Shown in pieces: positions 9,572 to 20,623 of a DNA stretch of 64,000 bases; position 1 is the first letter of the stretch, and the number at the start of each line of letters is the position of its first letter. The notes under the pieces are model-generated. The model ran no database searches, was not told the origin of the DNA, and saw nothing but the letters and a program-made list of their open reading frames with translations. The DNA is from Cordia subcordata. Lineage: Eukaryota > Streptophyta > Magnoliopsida > Boraginales > Cordiaceae. The translations under genes and the position numbers were made by a program. The DNA lies in NCBI GenBank assembly GCA_028554755.1, contig JAPTOF010000003.1, positions 10,886,001 to 10,950,000 of the forward strand, in the 5' to 3' direction.

Positions 9572-11195
9572 TGATATCGTTATTTGAGCACAAGCCTAAA
9601 TAGCCCGCAAGTGTACGGGACGTGTGTAATATAGTGTGTGCAAGTCCGGGGTCGAATCCACAGAGAGGCTCCCTTGGTTTAGGCTTTATGTGCTCGAATG
9701 CCTTAAACTAGCTACGTGCGTGTGTGTACTTACTTTGGGATGGAAGGGAACTCGGAAATAGGAAAATAAAAACTACTCTATGGAGGAACTTAAGGGAGCC
9801 AAACTAAGAAAGGAAACACGAATAAAGAAGAAGGGGACCTGGGGCGATTGCATTGCAACAAGACTTGGGCTATGATAACAGATGATGTCTATCTAAGGCT
9901 CGGGACTTCTATTGCCGTTGTGTTGATCAAGGACTCTCTTAACCAATACTAGTGGTTCAACCCGTTAACTGGATTTAAAGCTAAGGGCCAATCCCTCCTA
10001 GCCTACGCAATCTGTGCTTAGAACTTATCCTCTTGGCTGGATTTAAAGCCAAGGACTAGCACCTAAACACTACGTGACACTAAGGCTCAATTAACCAACA
10101 CTAACGTGGTTGAGGATACTCTAGTCTAGGTTAACTTATCTGCTTGGCTGGATTTAAAGCCAAGGACTAACACCTAAACTCGACTAAGCATAGCATGTAA
10201 CCTATTAGCTGGATTTAAAGCTAAAGCCGACTCCACTAAGCAAAGCCACGAGATTAAGCACAATCACATAACCCATATAAGTAGATAAGAGCATTTGAAG
10301 CACAAATAACACATGCATATTCACTTAGGCATTTTAACAGACACTTAGAGATGTTTGATTTCCAATACATAGACATATTGATCATGCCATAAATTTTTGT
10401 AAATAAACATGTATTAAGAGCTAAAGATCTACACAAATCCATTATTCAAAGCCCTAATCTAATATACAACAACAATCAACTCTAAATCTAGCCTAATCTA
10501 GCAACATATTTACAAGAAATAGAGAAAGAACAAGAAGAACTTCCCTAAATTCTTGCTTCCAAATCTATACAAATCCTTCAAATCTTTGTTTAATGCTTCA
10601 ATCCTAGTTGGTGTGGGGTTTAGATGGTGGTTTAGGGTGTTTTGTGAAGTGGGTAAAGGGTTAGGGTTTATTAGGATTTAAGAAATAAAAGTTCCTCCCT
10701 TGAAAATGAGCTGAAACGAGCTTTTTACGGATTTCTTCCGCGCACAGCTGGTCGACCGGCTCCTCTTTCTTGCTCGATCGGCTTCAATCATGATGCTCTC
10801 TGGAATGGCCGGTCGACCTAGCCAGTCGACCAGCTTCTTGAGGAACTCGACCGGCTTCAAATGTTTTATTCTCTGGAGCGGCCGGTCGACCTAGACGGTC
10901 GACCTGCTCTTCTTCTAAGTCGACCGACTAAATCAGAATGATCTCTTCTTTATTTCTTTTCTCCCGATCTTCATCCGTTAGCTTATTTCTTCCTCGCATA
11001 AGCTTGAACCCTTCCAAAACACTCCTAAAACATGGAATATAACACTTAGTATAGTATTTATGCACCTAAATACATTATGTACAAATATTAACAAATATGC
11101 ATAAACTTGGTACTAAGTGCACTCAATTATACTCTAAACACCCTTAAATGTGCATGGAAAAACAAGATGCAAACACGCACAAATGACACACATCA
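9572..11195 (-). repeat. Element D 5' LTR
   Basis: Pairs with 4293-5913. Over the stretch matching 4498-5257 the two differ at only one base, yet over the first 205 bp they differ at about 15 bases, and the palindrome array differs by indels. Four hairpins lie at about 9965-10225. The end CACATCA at 11195 is followed by the second GTATC. Confidence 0.9.
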
Positions 11196-11200
11196 GTATC
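11196..11200. repeat. Target site duplication GTATC, right copy (element D)
   Basis: Exact copy of 4288-4292. Element C's LTR resumes at 11201 with TATGTGTTTAG, as in its 3' LTR near 16562. Confidence 0.9.
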
Positions 11201-11974
11201 TATGTGTTTAGTAGTAAGAGAGGTCGATTTATCCTGGAATACCATTCCCTTATGTGTATACATGCACTTAATTGATAATTCTCGCTATTGTGATGATGAT
11301 CAGAGGTGCACAACTAATGGCTAGCCTACGTCATGTCTTCCTTACCTTGAAATGCAACTAACAGGTTTCAAGGTAGATTAGTTGACTTTAAACGGACTGG
11401 GTCTTGGCTTTAAATCCAGCCAATGGTTTAGCTGCTGGGGTTAAATTGATCTAAGTCACCTAGAATCCTAACTAGCTAGCCTCATGGCCCTAAGTCATAA
11501 AGACCATGTCATAGCTCCAGGTTAGTCGACGCCTAGGAACGGACCCGCACTGAGGCTTAAAGTGTAATTATGAGATTAATTAGGAGTCTAGACGAGAGCA
11601 ACCAAGTACAATCCATTAAGCAACCCTAACAAAAAATAGTAATCACCCAGTTGCAAGGCATAATCACCCTAGTTCCCCATTTCTACATGTTAGATTCCCT
11701 TTAGATTACTTGATTCCCCCATTTCACACACACGCACACACACCATTTTATTTCTCTTTAACTTAGGGTAGATTTACATTTCTTGCACTCTATCCTATCC
11801 CAAAAACCAAAACGATTGTAGTTTAGGAAATCAACACATAGCCTTTTGGGATGCACATAGCTTAGGACTCTACACACATTTGGCCTCGCCATGGATTTGA
11901 CCCCGTACTTACACACTACACTATAGATGACTCATGCACTTGCGGGCTATTTAGGCTTATGCTCACGAATATCA
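11201..11974 (+). repeat. Element C 5' LTR, second part
   Basis: Continues the LTR after element D and ends ATATCA at 11974. It contains a hairpin motif TTGGCT-TTAAATCC-AGCCAA at about 11404-11423. Compared with the 3' LTR it retains the final 79 bp (11896-11974) lost there. Confidence 0.75.
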
Positions 11975-11984
11975 ATCTAGTTCT

Positions 11985-12002
11985 TAGCGCCATTATCGGG
12001 AA
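11985..12002 (+). other. Element C primer binding site (decayed tRNA-Asp type)
   Basis: TAGCGCCATTATCGGGAA keeps 13 of 18 bases of the tRNA-Asp complement, and all five changes are transitions. The following 160 bp to the ATG at 12165 is an A/T-rich leader with nothing else recognisable. Confidence 0.7.
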
Positions 12003-12164
12003 GGCAACAATTGTTTTGTTTCTTTGTCTTTGTGTGTTTTAGTTTATTTGGTGTTGTTTTGTCTTTTCCTTTTATGTTTTCTTTATTTTGAAAAATAAAA
12101 GAAAAATCTAAAAAAAATTTGCTTGTTGAGTTTTGTGAAGAGATATACTTGAGCTTAATTGAAT

Positions 12165-14042
12165 ATGAGTGACCCAAATGCTTCTTGGTGGTCCTTGACG
12201 TCCTCTTCCCTACTACTTGAACATGTTCCCATTGCGTGTCGTGTGTGGAAGTTATGAGCATCCAACCCTTCTTTACCCCCATGACGATCCCCAATTTGGG
12301 GCTTATAAGTGCAATTATTGTGGAAGCCATGATTATTTTTGTGGTGCCTTTTTCCTCTCCGTCATCGTTCGTGATTGCATACAACACCCAAAATCCCTAA
12401 CAATCATAGGCCCATGAATGCATTCATGTCTAGACAACATGATTTTTGGGAGCAACATTATGCATATTTATATTGGGGTCAAAATGACTCTTCATTTGGT
12501 CCATCTCTTTGCTTCGAAAATCCACTACTCATACCATCATTTCCCACCCACCTTTCATTTGAGTCTTATGATGATGGTTTTCTTAATGTTCCCAACCAAG
12601 TTTTTTCCCATCTCAACTCGGAAGAACTTTCATCTTTTTGGTCTCTTTCACGTAGGCAAAAGCTTGACTATCTCATATACCTCTTCCAATCTAACCAGAA
12701 GCGCCCATTTAGCATAAGGCAATAAGTTGATAATCAAAATGAGTGCTTGAGGAGAATGGTTGAGAGTGAACAACCCGCAGTTGAAAGTGTTGAGATATCT
12801 TTAGATCGGGTTAAAAAGATAGGAAAGAGACCTATAAAAGAGCAGACTAGTAATGGAAAAGATGGTGTTTTGGAGAGACATCTAGAAAATGAGGTTGATG
12901 AAAAGATCACATCATGTAGTGAGGCTGAGGATGAGCTTGATGATAGTTTGGTTCTTAATGACTCTTGTGGATATGTTTTGGAGGAAATAGTACCTTTTCC
13001 TCCTAAGCTTTCAAAGCCTTCAATTAAGTCTCATGAGCCTATCCTTTCTTCTCATCCCACACTATGCATACACACATTTGGTGGTTGAGTTTCATGATTA
13101 TCGCACTTATTTTCATTTTGAGTCTTCATTTAGGGACTCTAGGATACATACCTCCTTGGAGCATTCACACATACATGACCCAAAATCCTTTGAGTCCCCA
13201 TTGTCCTCTCCTTGTGTGCATGGCCCTTGTGAGATACATGATAATGTGATGACACCCACTAGCGGTAAATGTATGGATGTATTTGATGAGACTTTAGCTA
13301 GTGACGGTTTGGAGTCATTCGTTGGGTAGAACAAGACATCAATTTCGGAGGTTTTAGATGACAAGTCCCTTAGAGTTAGGATTATTGTGTTGAAGCAACT
13401 AACAAGTCTAAGAAGGCAACTAAGACAAAGAGTAGTGGTCTTGGAATATTAATCTATGGGTCTTTCTGGATGTTTAATGAATCATTTTTGGAGAAAGAAC
13501 CCATTAAGATCGAATCCACCCCTCATGAGGAGTTGGAGCAATCCAGGCTTGATAATGTTACATCTTGGGGAGAAGAAGAGTGTAGTATTTTGACTTTCCT
13601 TATCTTTGCTTCTCCTTCTCCAAATGTCCTCCCTACTCCCCTTTCCCATTCCATTGAGCTTCCCTCTTTGGAGCTCATATTTGTGCCTTTATGCATAGAA
13701 TACTTTTATCTAGGGTTAGAAAACACCTTTCTCACATTACATGTATTGGACCTATCTCTGACCCATGTGGATGGTGTGTTGTTAGCCCTTGATTGTGAGA
13801 AGAAGGCCACGGGATGGTTGATTAGTGAACAAAAAGGGCATGATCTTTCACGTTTATGCATTACACCTTTCACACTTGCGCACATATTTTCATTTGACGA
13901 TTCGGGGTGGGATCTAGAAAAAGGGTGTATTTTTCATTCATTACCCCATATTATGTTGCATGATCCTTTTCCTCCCATTGTCTATGTGTGGTTAAATATC
14001 TAGCAATTTGAGCCTCGCAGTTTTAAACATGGTTTGCTCTAA
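12165..14042 (+). pseudogene. Element C gag-like protein, same family as D and B
   Basis: Starts MSDPNASWW and ends SFKHGLL at 14042, colinear with D. Knuckle 1 (about 12225-12270) has lost its last Cys and its frame; knuckle 2 (12310-12351, CNYCGSHDYF) has Phe at the last Cys place. Open pieces cover 12375-12725, 12747-13088, 13033-13329 and 13470-14003, joined by stops and frameshifts, so the gene is dead. The last piece shows FVPLCIEYFYLGLE, LDLSLT and WDLEKGCI, which are well conserved with D while the spacers are not. That pattern fits past selection on the protein. No catalytic motif is visible. Confidence 0.7.
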
Positions 14043-15491
14043 CATTAGTGCCGAGTTAGAGATGTTAAATCCAGCACTGTTAGGAGGCACACTAGACATG
14101 TTTATATTCCATATTCATCTTTCTTTCCTTTTCTTATTTTCTTTTTCTTTGTCATTCCTTGATTTTCATTTTCTTTGCATTTGTTTTCTTTTTCACCCTC
14201 CCAAATGTTGGTCCTTATTTCTATTATTTCCCAATTTTATGCACCTTGTTTATCATTCGATGATACCAATGCAAGCTTACATGGAAAATGCTACTAATCT
14301 TATGCTTTGTGAATGTTTGGAGTTTGATTAAAAATAGGGTTAGTAGTTGAATCATTAAACCATTGGCATCGAAGAGCTGCAAGAGAAAACAAGGTTGTAT
14401 CAGTCCTTTCTCCACTTGTTCCCCTCTTATTTACCCTGTCCCTACCTTTCTTACATGCTTGTGATGCCATTTTGCTTGTCAAGTAGTATTATTCTATTTG
14501 CTTGAGGACAAGCAAAGTTTAGGTTTGAGGGTGTGGGGATTTGGTTTTATTGTTATATTTTGATTATGGTATACAAGTATTATGTGCTTAAAATGGTAAA
14601 AAAAAATTTATTTTTTGTGTGTGTAGAGTCATTTATCTCTTCGTTGATTGAAGTATCGGCTTTGTGATTGATTTAAATGGTTGGTAGAGATAAGGTTGCA
14701 TTGTGGGGAGTGAATAGAATGGAAGGAAATCCGAGACTTGGAGGAGATGCCATTGAAAGTTGTAGTGAGTGAGCTCCTTAAGAATGCACCTCATAACTAC
14801 GCCATGGCTTGGTCGGAAAAAATGGTTGAAAAGAGGGTATTGATATGAGTGCCCCTTCCTTGATTAATTTCTTTTTTAATGTGCCTTAGCCTTTCTTTTT
14901 CTTTTTTTTTTTTGTTATGTAATACAAAGTGAAAAAAATCCAAAAAAAAAAGAAAAAGGCAAACAGGTGCAAAAAGATCAAAAAATGAAAAAGCAAAAAA
15001 AATTGAAAAAGATAAAAAAGCCAAAGGCACCAAAAAGTTTATGGAGTAAGTGCTCAAGTGACACAATATCAACTTAGCACAAGCTATTTTCTTTGTTTCT
15101 TTGTTGACAAGTGAATAAGGCTCTTGCATCATTTATGAGTCATTGTGTTTGTATATTCTTCTTTCTCCTTGTCTTTGAGGCTTTGTGCATGCTAGGGAGG
15201 CCACATTAATTGAGGGGGCACGAAATATCAACATCTCACCTGTGTGAGTTAGAATCCTAGGCATGGTGGTATAGCTACATGGGAACTTTCTAAGAAGTGC
15301 GAGGCCCCTTATGAGTAAGGGGAGGATCTTAAAAGGCTTGGAAATCCCTCTACGAAATGATTGACCCCTTCATACTCTTTAGATTGACTTTGGTAGCAAA
15401 TCAATCCTTTAGGCAATCGTCTTGAGCAATTTTGAAATAGACTTAGGATTAAGCTTACTTGGGGAGAAGCAAGGAGAAGGTTTAGAGGTAT
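14043..15491 (+). other. Element C 3' untranslated region with two hairpin/purine signals
   Basis: Holds the TTAGGAGGCAC tag (14066-14090), a CCAATGCAAGC block (14264-14310) shared with G (33390-33425) and F, a perfect hairpin TTGCTTGAGGACAAGCAA (14498-14515) followed by AGTTTAGGTTTGAGGGTG, an A/T-rich stretch (14895-15020), and a decayed second hairpin and purine run (15453-15490) against the 3' LTR. Open frames here are incidental. Confidence 0.65.
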
Positions 15492-17237
15492 TGATGTATC
15501 GGTATTGTATGTGTTTATATATTGCATTCTTATTTTAATTTTGAGATGATTTGTGCTTATTCAGTAGCATTAGCGTAGTACTTATGTAACAATTATGCAT
15601 ATGCGAAGTTAAGTGTTTATATTGAATTTAGTGATTAAATGCTACACTAAATGCTTCACTGTATATTGTAAATTAGTTTTGAGATAGGACGAGTATAAAT
15701 GAGAAATAAACCAAGCTTAACATTGAAGATCGCAAAGGAAAAGATGAAAAAATGAGCAAGATATGAAGTTTCAAAGTTGAGTTATCTAGTGTGAGGAGGC
15801 TAGCCGATAGAGTCCCATAGTATGTACCGGCTAGCTGGTAAGGTCCCCGATGGGGTCTCCCAGTAAATCTGGAATGTGCCTTTTTTGTACCAATTGACCT
15901 CCTAAATACTAGTAGACCGGTTGGGTTAGCCAATAGTGACGTTAAAGGCTACAAATAGGGCCCAATTTTAGCTTTTGAGGAGAATCTTTCATTCCATCTC
16001 CTACAGCAACTTTACATCTATTTCCCAAAACCCTAAAATCCACCTAAATCCAGCTCAGACACATTTCTATACACAAAAACACTTTGCAATCACACCTTTA
16101 AGAGGATCAAACACCAAGATTTGGGCATAAGCTCTTCGATTGTAAAGCATGGTTATGGATAAAAGGGTATGTCTCTTTTATCCTAAGCAAATCTATGTAT
16201 GATTAGAGTTATGTAGTGATTTACTCTTGTATTATGGATGATTATTACATTATTGGTATGGGCACTTGATGGATCTATGTATATATGCTTGTACTTAGGG
16301 ATTTCAAGGCCATTTCACATACATATCTATGTGTTTGTTGAAATGCCTCAATGAAGTTGCATATGTATATTGAAGTCTATTACGCTATTAACAATTTATA
16401 AATCATTGTGATAGCATGTCTATGTGTTTATGTGGTGATTACATGAACTGGGTATGCTTATATACATGTCTATGTGTGTGGTCGCATACTTAATAGCATA
16501 AATAGCTTCTATTGCTTACATGTTGGGTGCTATTGCTTAATTTATGTAATCTAAGCATGCCTATGTGTTTAGTAGTAAGATAGGTTGATTTATCCTCAAC
16601 TACCATGCCTTTGATGTGTATATACACACTTAATTGATAATTCCTACTATTGTGATGACAATCAATAATGCACAACTAATCGCTAGCCTAGCTCGAGTCT
16701 CCCTTAGTTTCAAATCCAGCTAATGGGTTTCAGGGTAGGTTAGTCGACCTTAGACAGAGTAGGTCTACGCTTTAAATCAATCCAATGGTTTAGATGCCAG
16801 GGTTAGATCGATCTAGGTCATCTATAATCCTAGCTAGCTGGCCCATGGCCCTAAGTCATAAAGACCATGCCGTTGCTCTAGGTTAGTTGAAGCCTAGGGA
16901 CGGACTTGTACTGAGGCTTAGGGTGTAATTAAGAGGTTAATTAGGAGTCTAGATGAGAGCAACCAAGTATAATCCATCAAGCAACCCTATCAAGAAGTAG
17001 TAATCACCCTTGTTCCCTATTTCTACGTGTTAGATTCCTCTAAGGTAGCTTGATTCCTCTGTTTCATACACACACACACACACACACCGTTTTATTTCGT
17101 TGTCCTTAGAGTAGATTTACTTTTCTTGTACTCCATCCTATACCAAAAACCAAAAACAGTTGTAGTTTAAACCTAACACATGGCCTTTTAGGACGCACAT
17201 AGTGTAAGACACCATACACGTTTGGCCTTCACATGGA
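15492..17237 (+). repeat. Element C 3' LTR, truncated at its end
   Basis: Opens TGATGTATCGG and aligns with the 5' LTR until 17237 (matching 11895), then the homology stops. It includes a palindrome remnant (about 15800-15840), a mutated TATA box (15949), a hairpin motif at about 16704-16724 and a CA microsatellite at about 17070-17090. Confidence 0.8.
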
Positions 17238-18941
17238 AGCAAAGGTGATTGCTTCTTGCAAATTGGTGATTACTACTTCTCGTTAGGGTTGCTTGATGGA
17301 TTATACTTGGGTTGCTCTAATTTAGACCTATAATTAGCCTTTTAATTAGGATCCTAAGCATCAGTGCGAGTCTATCCCTAGGTGGCGATGCCTAGAAGTA
17401 TGTCATGGTTTTTATGACTTAGGAATTAGGGCTAGCTAATAAAATTCTAGGTGATTTAGATTGATCTAACCCTAGCACTTAGTCCACTAAATTAGTTCCC
17501 AATCTAACCCTAGGACTTAGTGCGAGTCCGTCCCTAAGCTTTAGCCCACTTAGAGCTATGGTGTGGTTCTTATAAACGTAGGGCATTAGGGTGGACTAAC
17601 TAGTCTTCCTAAGTGAACTAAGGTTAACTAATCCTATCCGGGCACTTATTGGGTGAATTTAAAGCCAAAGGGGACTCGACCTAGGCTAGTTACTTGTTGG
17701 GTACCATTGATCACATCACAATACTAGAAATTGACAATTAAGTGCAAAGAATACACACAGAGGGCATGGCATTCAAGAATATTCTGGGTATTCTACTACT
17801 AAGCACACAGACATACTTAAATTACAGCAATTTAAGCTATAGCACCTGAAATGTAAGCAATAAAAGCCATTATGCTATTAAGTATGCTCGATTTATGCTA
17901 TTAAGTATGCTAACACATACATAGACATGTATATAGGCATACCAACTTCATTTAATCACCACACAAACACATAGACATGCTAGCATAATGATTTAGAGAT
18001 GGTTAATAGCATAATAAACTTCAATATATATAAGCTACATAATTAAGGCATTTCTACAAACACATAGACATGTACGCAAATTTGCCATTGAAACCTTCAG
18101 CACAAGCATATATACTTACAAATCCATCACGTTCCCATTAACAAAAAGTAGTAATCAATCCATAATACAAGATATAATCACCCTACATAGCTCCAATCAT
18201 ACATAATTGGAGTTAGGATAAAAGAGAGATACCTTTCTATCTAAATCCATGCTTTACAATCCATGAGCTATGCCCAAATCTTGTGTTTTTTATCCTCTTA
18301 GAAGCTTGATTCCTAGATTTTTTGTGTTTAGAAGTGAGTATGTGAGGTGGGTTTAGGGTTTTGGGGAAAAGGTGTGTGAATTATGGAAGAATGGATTATA
18401 TGACTTCCTTTCTTTAAAAATTACCAAAAGAGGGCTTATATAGCCATTTTTTTGCGACTACTAGTTGAGCTAACCAGTGCAGCAATTCCCAGGGATCTCT
18501 CAACCACCTAGATAAGATTATATTCTGGTTTTTGTGGCATAGAGAGGGGTCGACCACCTCTTGAAAGCTACTAGGCCAGTAGTCCAAACTTGCTTTCTTT
18601 CAGCTTCGTTTTTACTCCGTTTTGCCTCCAATTGCCTTGATCTTTGTCTGAGAGCTTCCCAAAATGATTTTCTTCCACGTTTCATCTTCAATTATGCTTC
18701 TAATCCTTGTCTGAACCATCTCCATCTTCAGTTATCTCCAAACAATCCTTAATCTCACCTAAAACATCCAAAGACAAGCCATTAGTGCAGCATTTACCTC
18801 TTAAACTCAACTATCTTCAATTGTATATGCTTAAGCCTATCTCTAGCATAATTACTACACTAATGCAACTATTTAAGCTCAATATACCTCTAAAATATTG
18901 ACAAATAACAATACAAACACATACAAAAACATAACACATTA
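17238..18941 (-). repeat. Element B 5' LTR fragment, inverted relative to C
   Basis: From about 17242 the sequence matches the reverse complement of LTRs of this family (for example 17250-17330 against 11580-11660). It ends ACACATTA at 18941, a decayed CACATCA end. On the minus strand a TATATAAG box lies at 18435-18442 with a decayed palindrome array just upstream (18455-18570). About 300 bp of its 3' end is missing. Orientation and position fit the lost 5' LTR of element B, with the junction at 17237/17238 marking a deletion that removed the ends of both LTRs. Confidence 0.65.
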
Positions 18942-19175
18942 GTGCATAATCACGTAAACAATATATATATAAAGAAGATGAGATGTAGTTTGTCACCCTT
19001 GACGTGTAGTATCATTGATGAAGCCTTCTTACACAATTACCCATCTTGTACTAGCCACTTAATGGTCTTCTCCGCTATAATCAATCACCATTAGCTATGA
19101 TGTACTGTGCTACGTAGTGGGCAAGCATTAATTACAGATTAATTGAGGTTTAGGCTAGGTAGTGTGTGTTCTTGG
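18942..19175. other. Unassigned 234 bp between the two nested stacks
   Basis: A/T-rich with a short TA run near 18962. No LTR end, coding frame or repeat could be recognised. It may be older target DNA. Confidence 0.4.
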
Positions 19176-20604
19176 TGTAATAGCATGAAAAATTCTACAC
19201 GCACACCAAAAAGAAAATAAGCTTCTTATGTTATCTATTTACCCATGGGCCTTGCCAATTACCACTATATATATAGTATATGGTAACCCTAGTGAAGATA
19301 AAATGCTAGGAAGATTATTGTTTCAATTAATACCCCTCTTTATCTTCTAGAAAAGGAATATTCTCTATAAATAAGTCTTATCCAAAATATCCCACTTCGC
19401 ACACTGTAAATATCTTCCATATGGGCCCACTTATCTAATTAAAACACCTATGAGTTTTATTAAGAAGACTCGGATAATTAAATCCCTTCTTAATTCTAAA
19501 CTCAAATCTGAATTAAGCAATCTACATAATTAGCCATCCTCAATTAATTACATCTAATTGGAACATGGCTAGCAGAGGGCCCAAAAAGACATAATTATTC
19601 TTGGCTCCCAAAATGTCCTCCCCACTGCTTTGGCAACATTAAACGCCATTTTGACCTCAGTCTATTTCCATTCGAAGAGCAAAGCCGGACTCTAAGAACA
19701 ATCACTAGCTAAGCAGGAGCTTGTCACTTGCTCTGGTGACCTCTCTCTTTGGCCAACTAAGTTAAATGACCAAAACGTCCCTCTATGTATACCTGCAGTC
19801 AAGGCCAATGGCAACAAGTACCATCACCTCCAAGACTACATCTAAACTTTGGAATCTTTAGTCCCATATTATGATCATCCATTAGTCATGGATCTCTTGA
19901 TCTAGGAAGCAACCCATAAGCCAAATGATTGATATATACCTGAAAGGTAATATCACTAATACTAGATTTCTGGTGATCAAGTAGATAAATCTAATGGGAC
20001 ACATAGACTCTGCTATTGCGTGTGCATGTCCCAACTAAATTAAAATTCAACACCAAACGTACCAGGTGGATAATCTTATCACTCAAGATGTCTCCTTATG
20101 GTACGTCAAAGTGTTGGACCCTAGGTTAGTTAGTTCATCTACACATGCTCAAGATTAAGAGCATTGGTCACTCGAAAGTTGTGAGTATCTCATCTTCTAT
20201 ATGTGACGGTATGGTTCCCAATAGACATACTCACGGTGGCCCTATCCAATACGTGACACACACACTATGAGCCTAGTCCGAAAAACCATTTATTTTCCTA
20301 GATAGATCATGCTTTCCAAGAGACACACCCATTATAACCCTGTCCCGCAAGAGTGACCAACATTTCCATCTAGCTATGGATCAATTTATGACATCACCAA
20401 ATCTAGAGTTAGACCTACTATGTTCCAACCTTACTGTGTAGCCAAGTTATTGGTCTATATCATTAGACCTTCATACATTTCACTAATGCATAAATTGGGA
20501 GAATATATTGTGCAAAACTCAATCATATGAACAATATCATGAGCGTATTATGTCTAGTACCTAATAATCCCATGTGGTTGTGGCCTTTAGGTCATACAAT
20601 CCTA
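19176..20604 (-). repeat. Element H 3' LTR
   Basis: The stretch 19475-20604 matches 60450-61547 in the same orientation. Its right end (minus-strand start) reads TAGGATTGTATGACC, a decayed TGGGATTGTATGCC. The left end at 19176 (TGTAATAGC) is a guess from the TG in plus coordinates. Confidence 0.6.
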
Positions 20605-20623
20605 AAAATCTCCCATTTGCACT
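20605..20623 (-). other. Element H polypurine tract
   Basis: On the minus strand AGTGCAAATGGGAGATTTT precedes the LTR start. The same kind of AGTGCATGTGGGAGAT tract precedes the 3' LTR of copia element E at 51228-51242. Confidence 0.65.

Larger units (their letters stand above)
4293..11195 (-). mobile_element. Element D: complete young non-autonomous Gag-only LTR retrotransposon
   Basis: Both LTRs are present (4293-5913 and 9572-11195), with TG...CA ends and a perfect 5-bp target duplication (GTATC). Between them, read on the minus strand, lie a primer site (9548-9565), one gag-like gene of about 650 codons (9388-7437), a 1.5-kb 3' untranslated region and a purine tract against the 3' LTR. 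At 6.9 kb it lacks any pol gene. The LTRs are almost identical over their central 760 bp, so it is the youngest insertion in this stack. It resembles the TR-GAG class (terminal repeats plus a Gag domain) and would need enzymes from a partner such as the Athila elements F and G. Confidence 0.85.
3300..17237 (+). mobile_element. Element C: non-autonomous Gag-only LTR retrotransposon, interrupted by D
   Basis: The order is 5' LTR (3300-4292 plus 11201-11974), decayed tRNA-Asp primer site (11985-12002), gag-like gene (12165-14042), 3' untranslated region with two hairpin/purine signals, and 3' LTR (15492-17237, lacking its last 79 bp or so). No protease, RT, RNase H or integrase motif was found. 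Removing D leaves a 7-kb element. It was inserted into the 5' side of element B's gag-like gene. Its 3' end is lost at a deletion junction, so no target duplication can be checked. Confidence 0.75.

Noticed and set aside
14895..15020. A-rich tract that could be a poly(A) tail of a LINE or processed gene
   Set aside because: It lies inside the conserved 3' untranslated region of C, and D, F and G have A/T-rich stretches at the same place.
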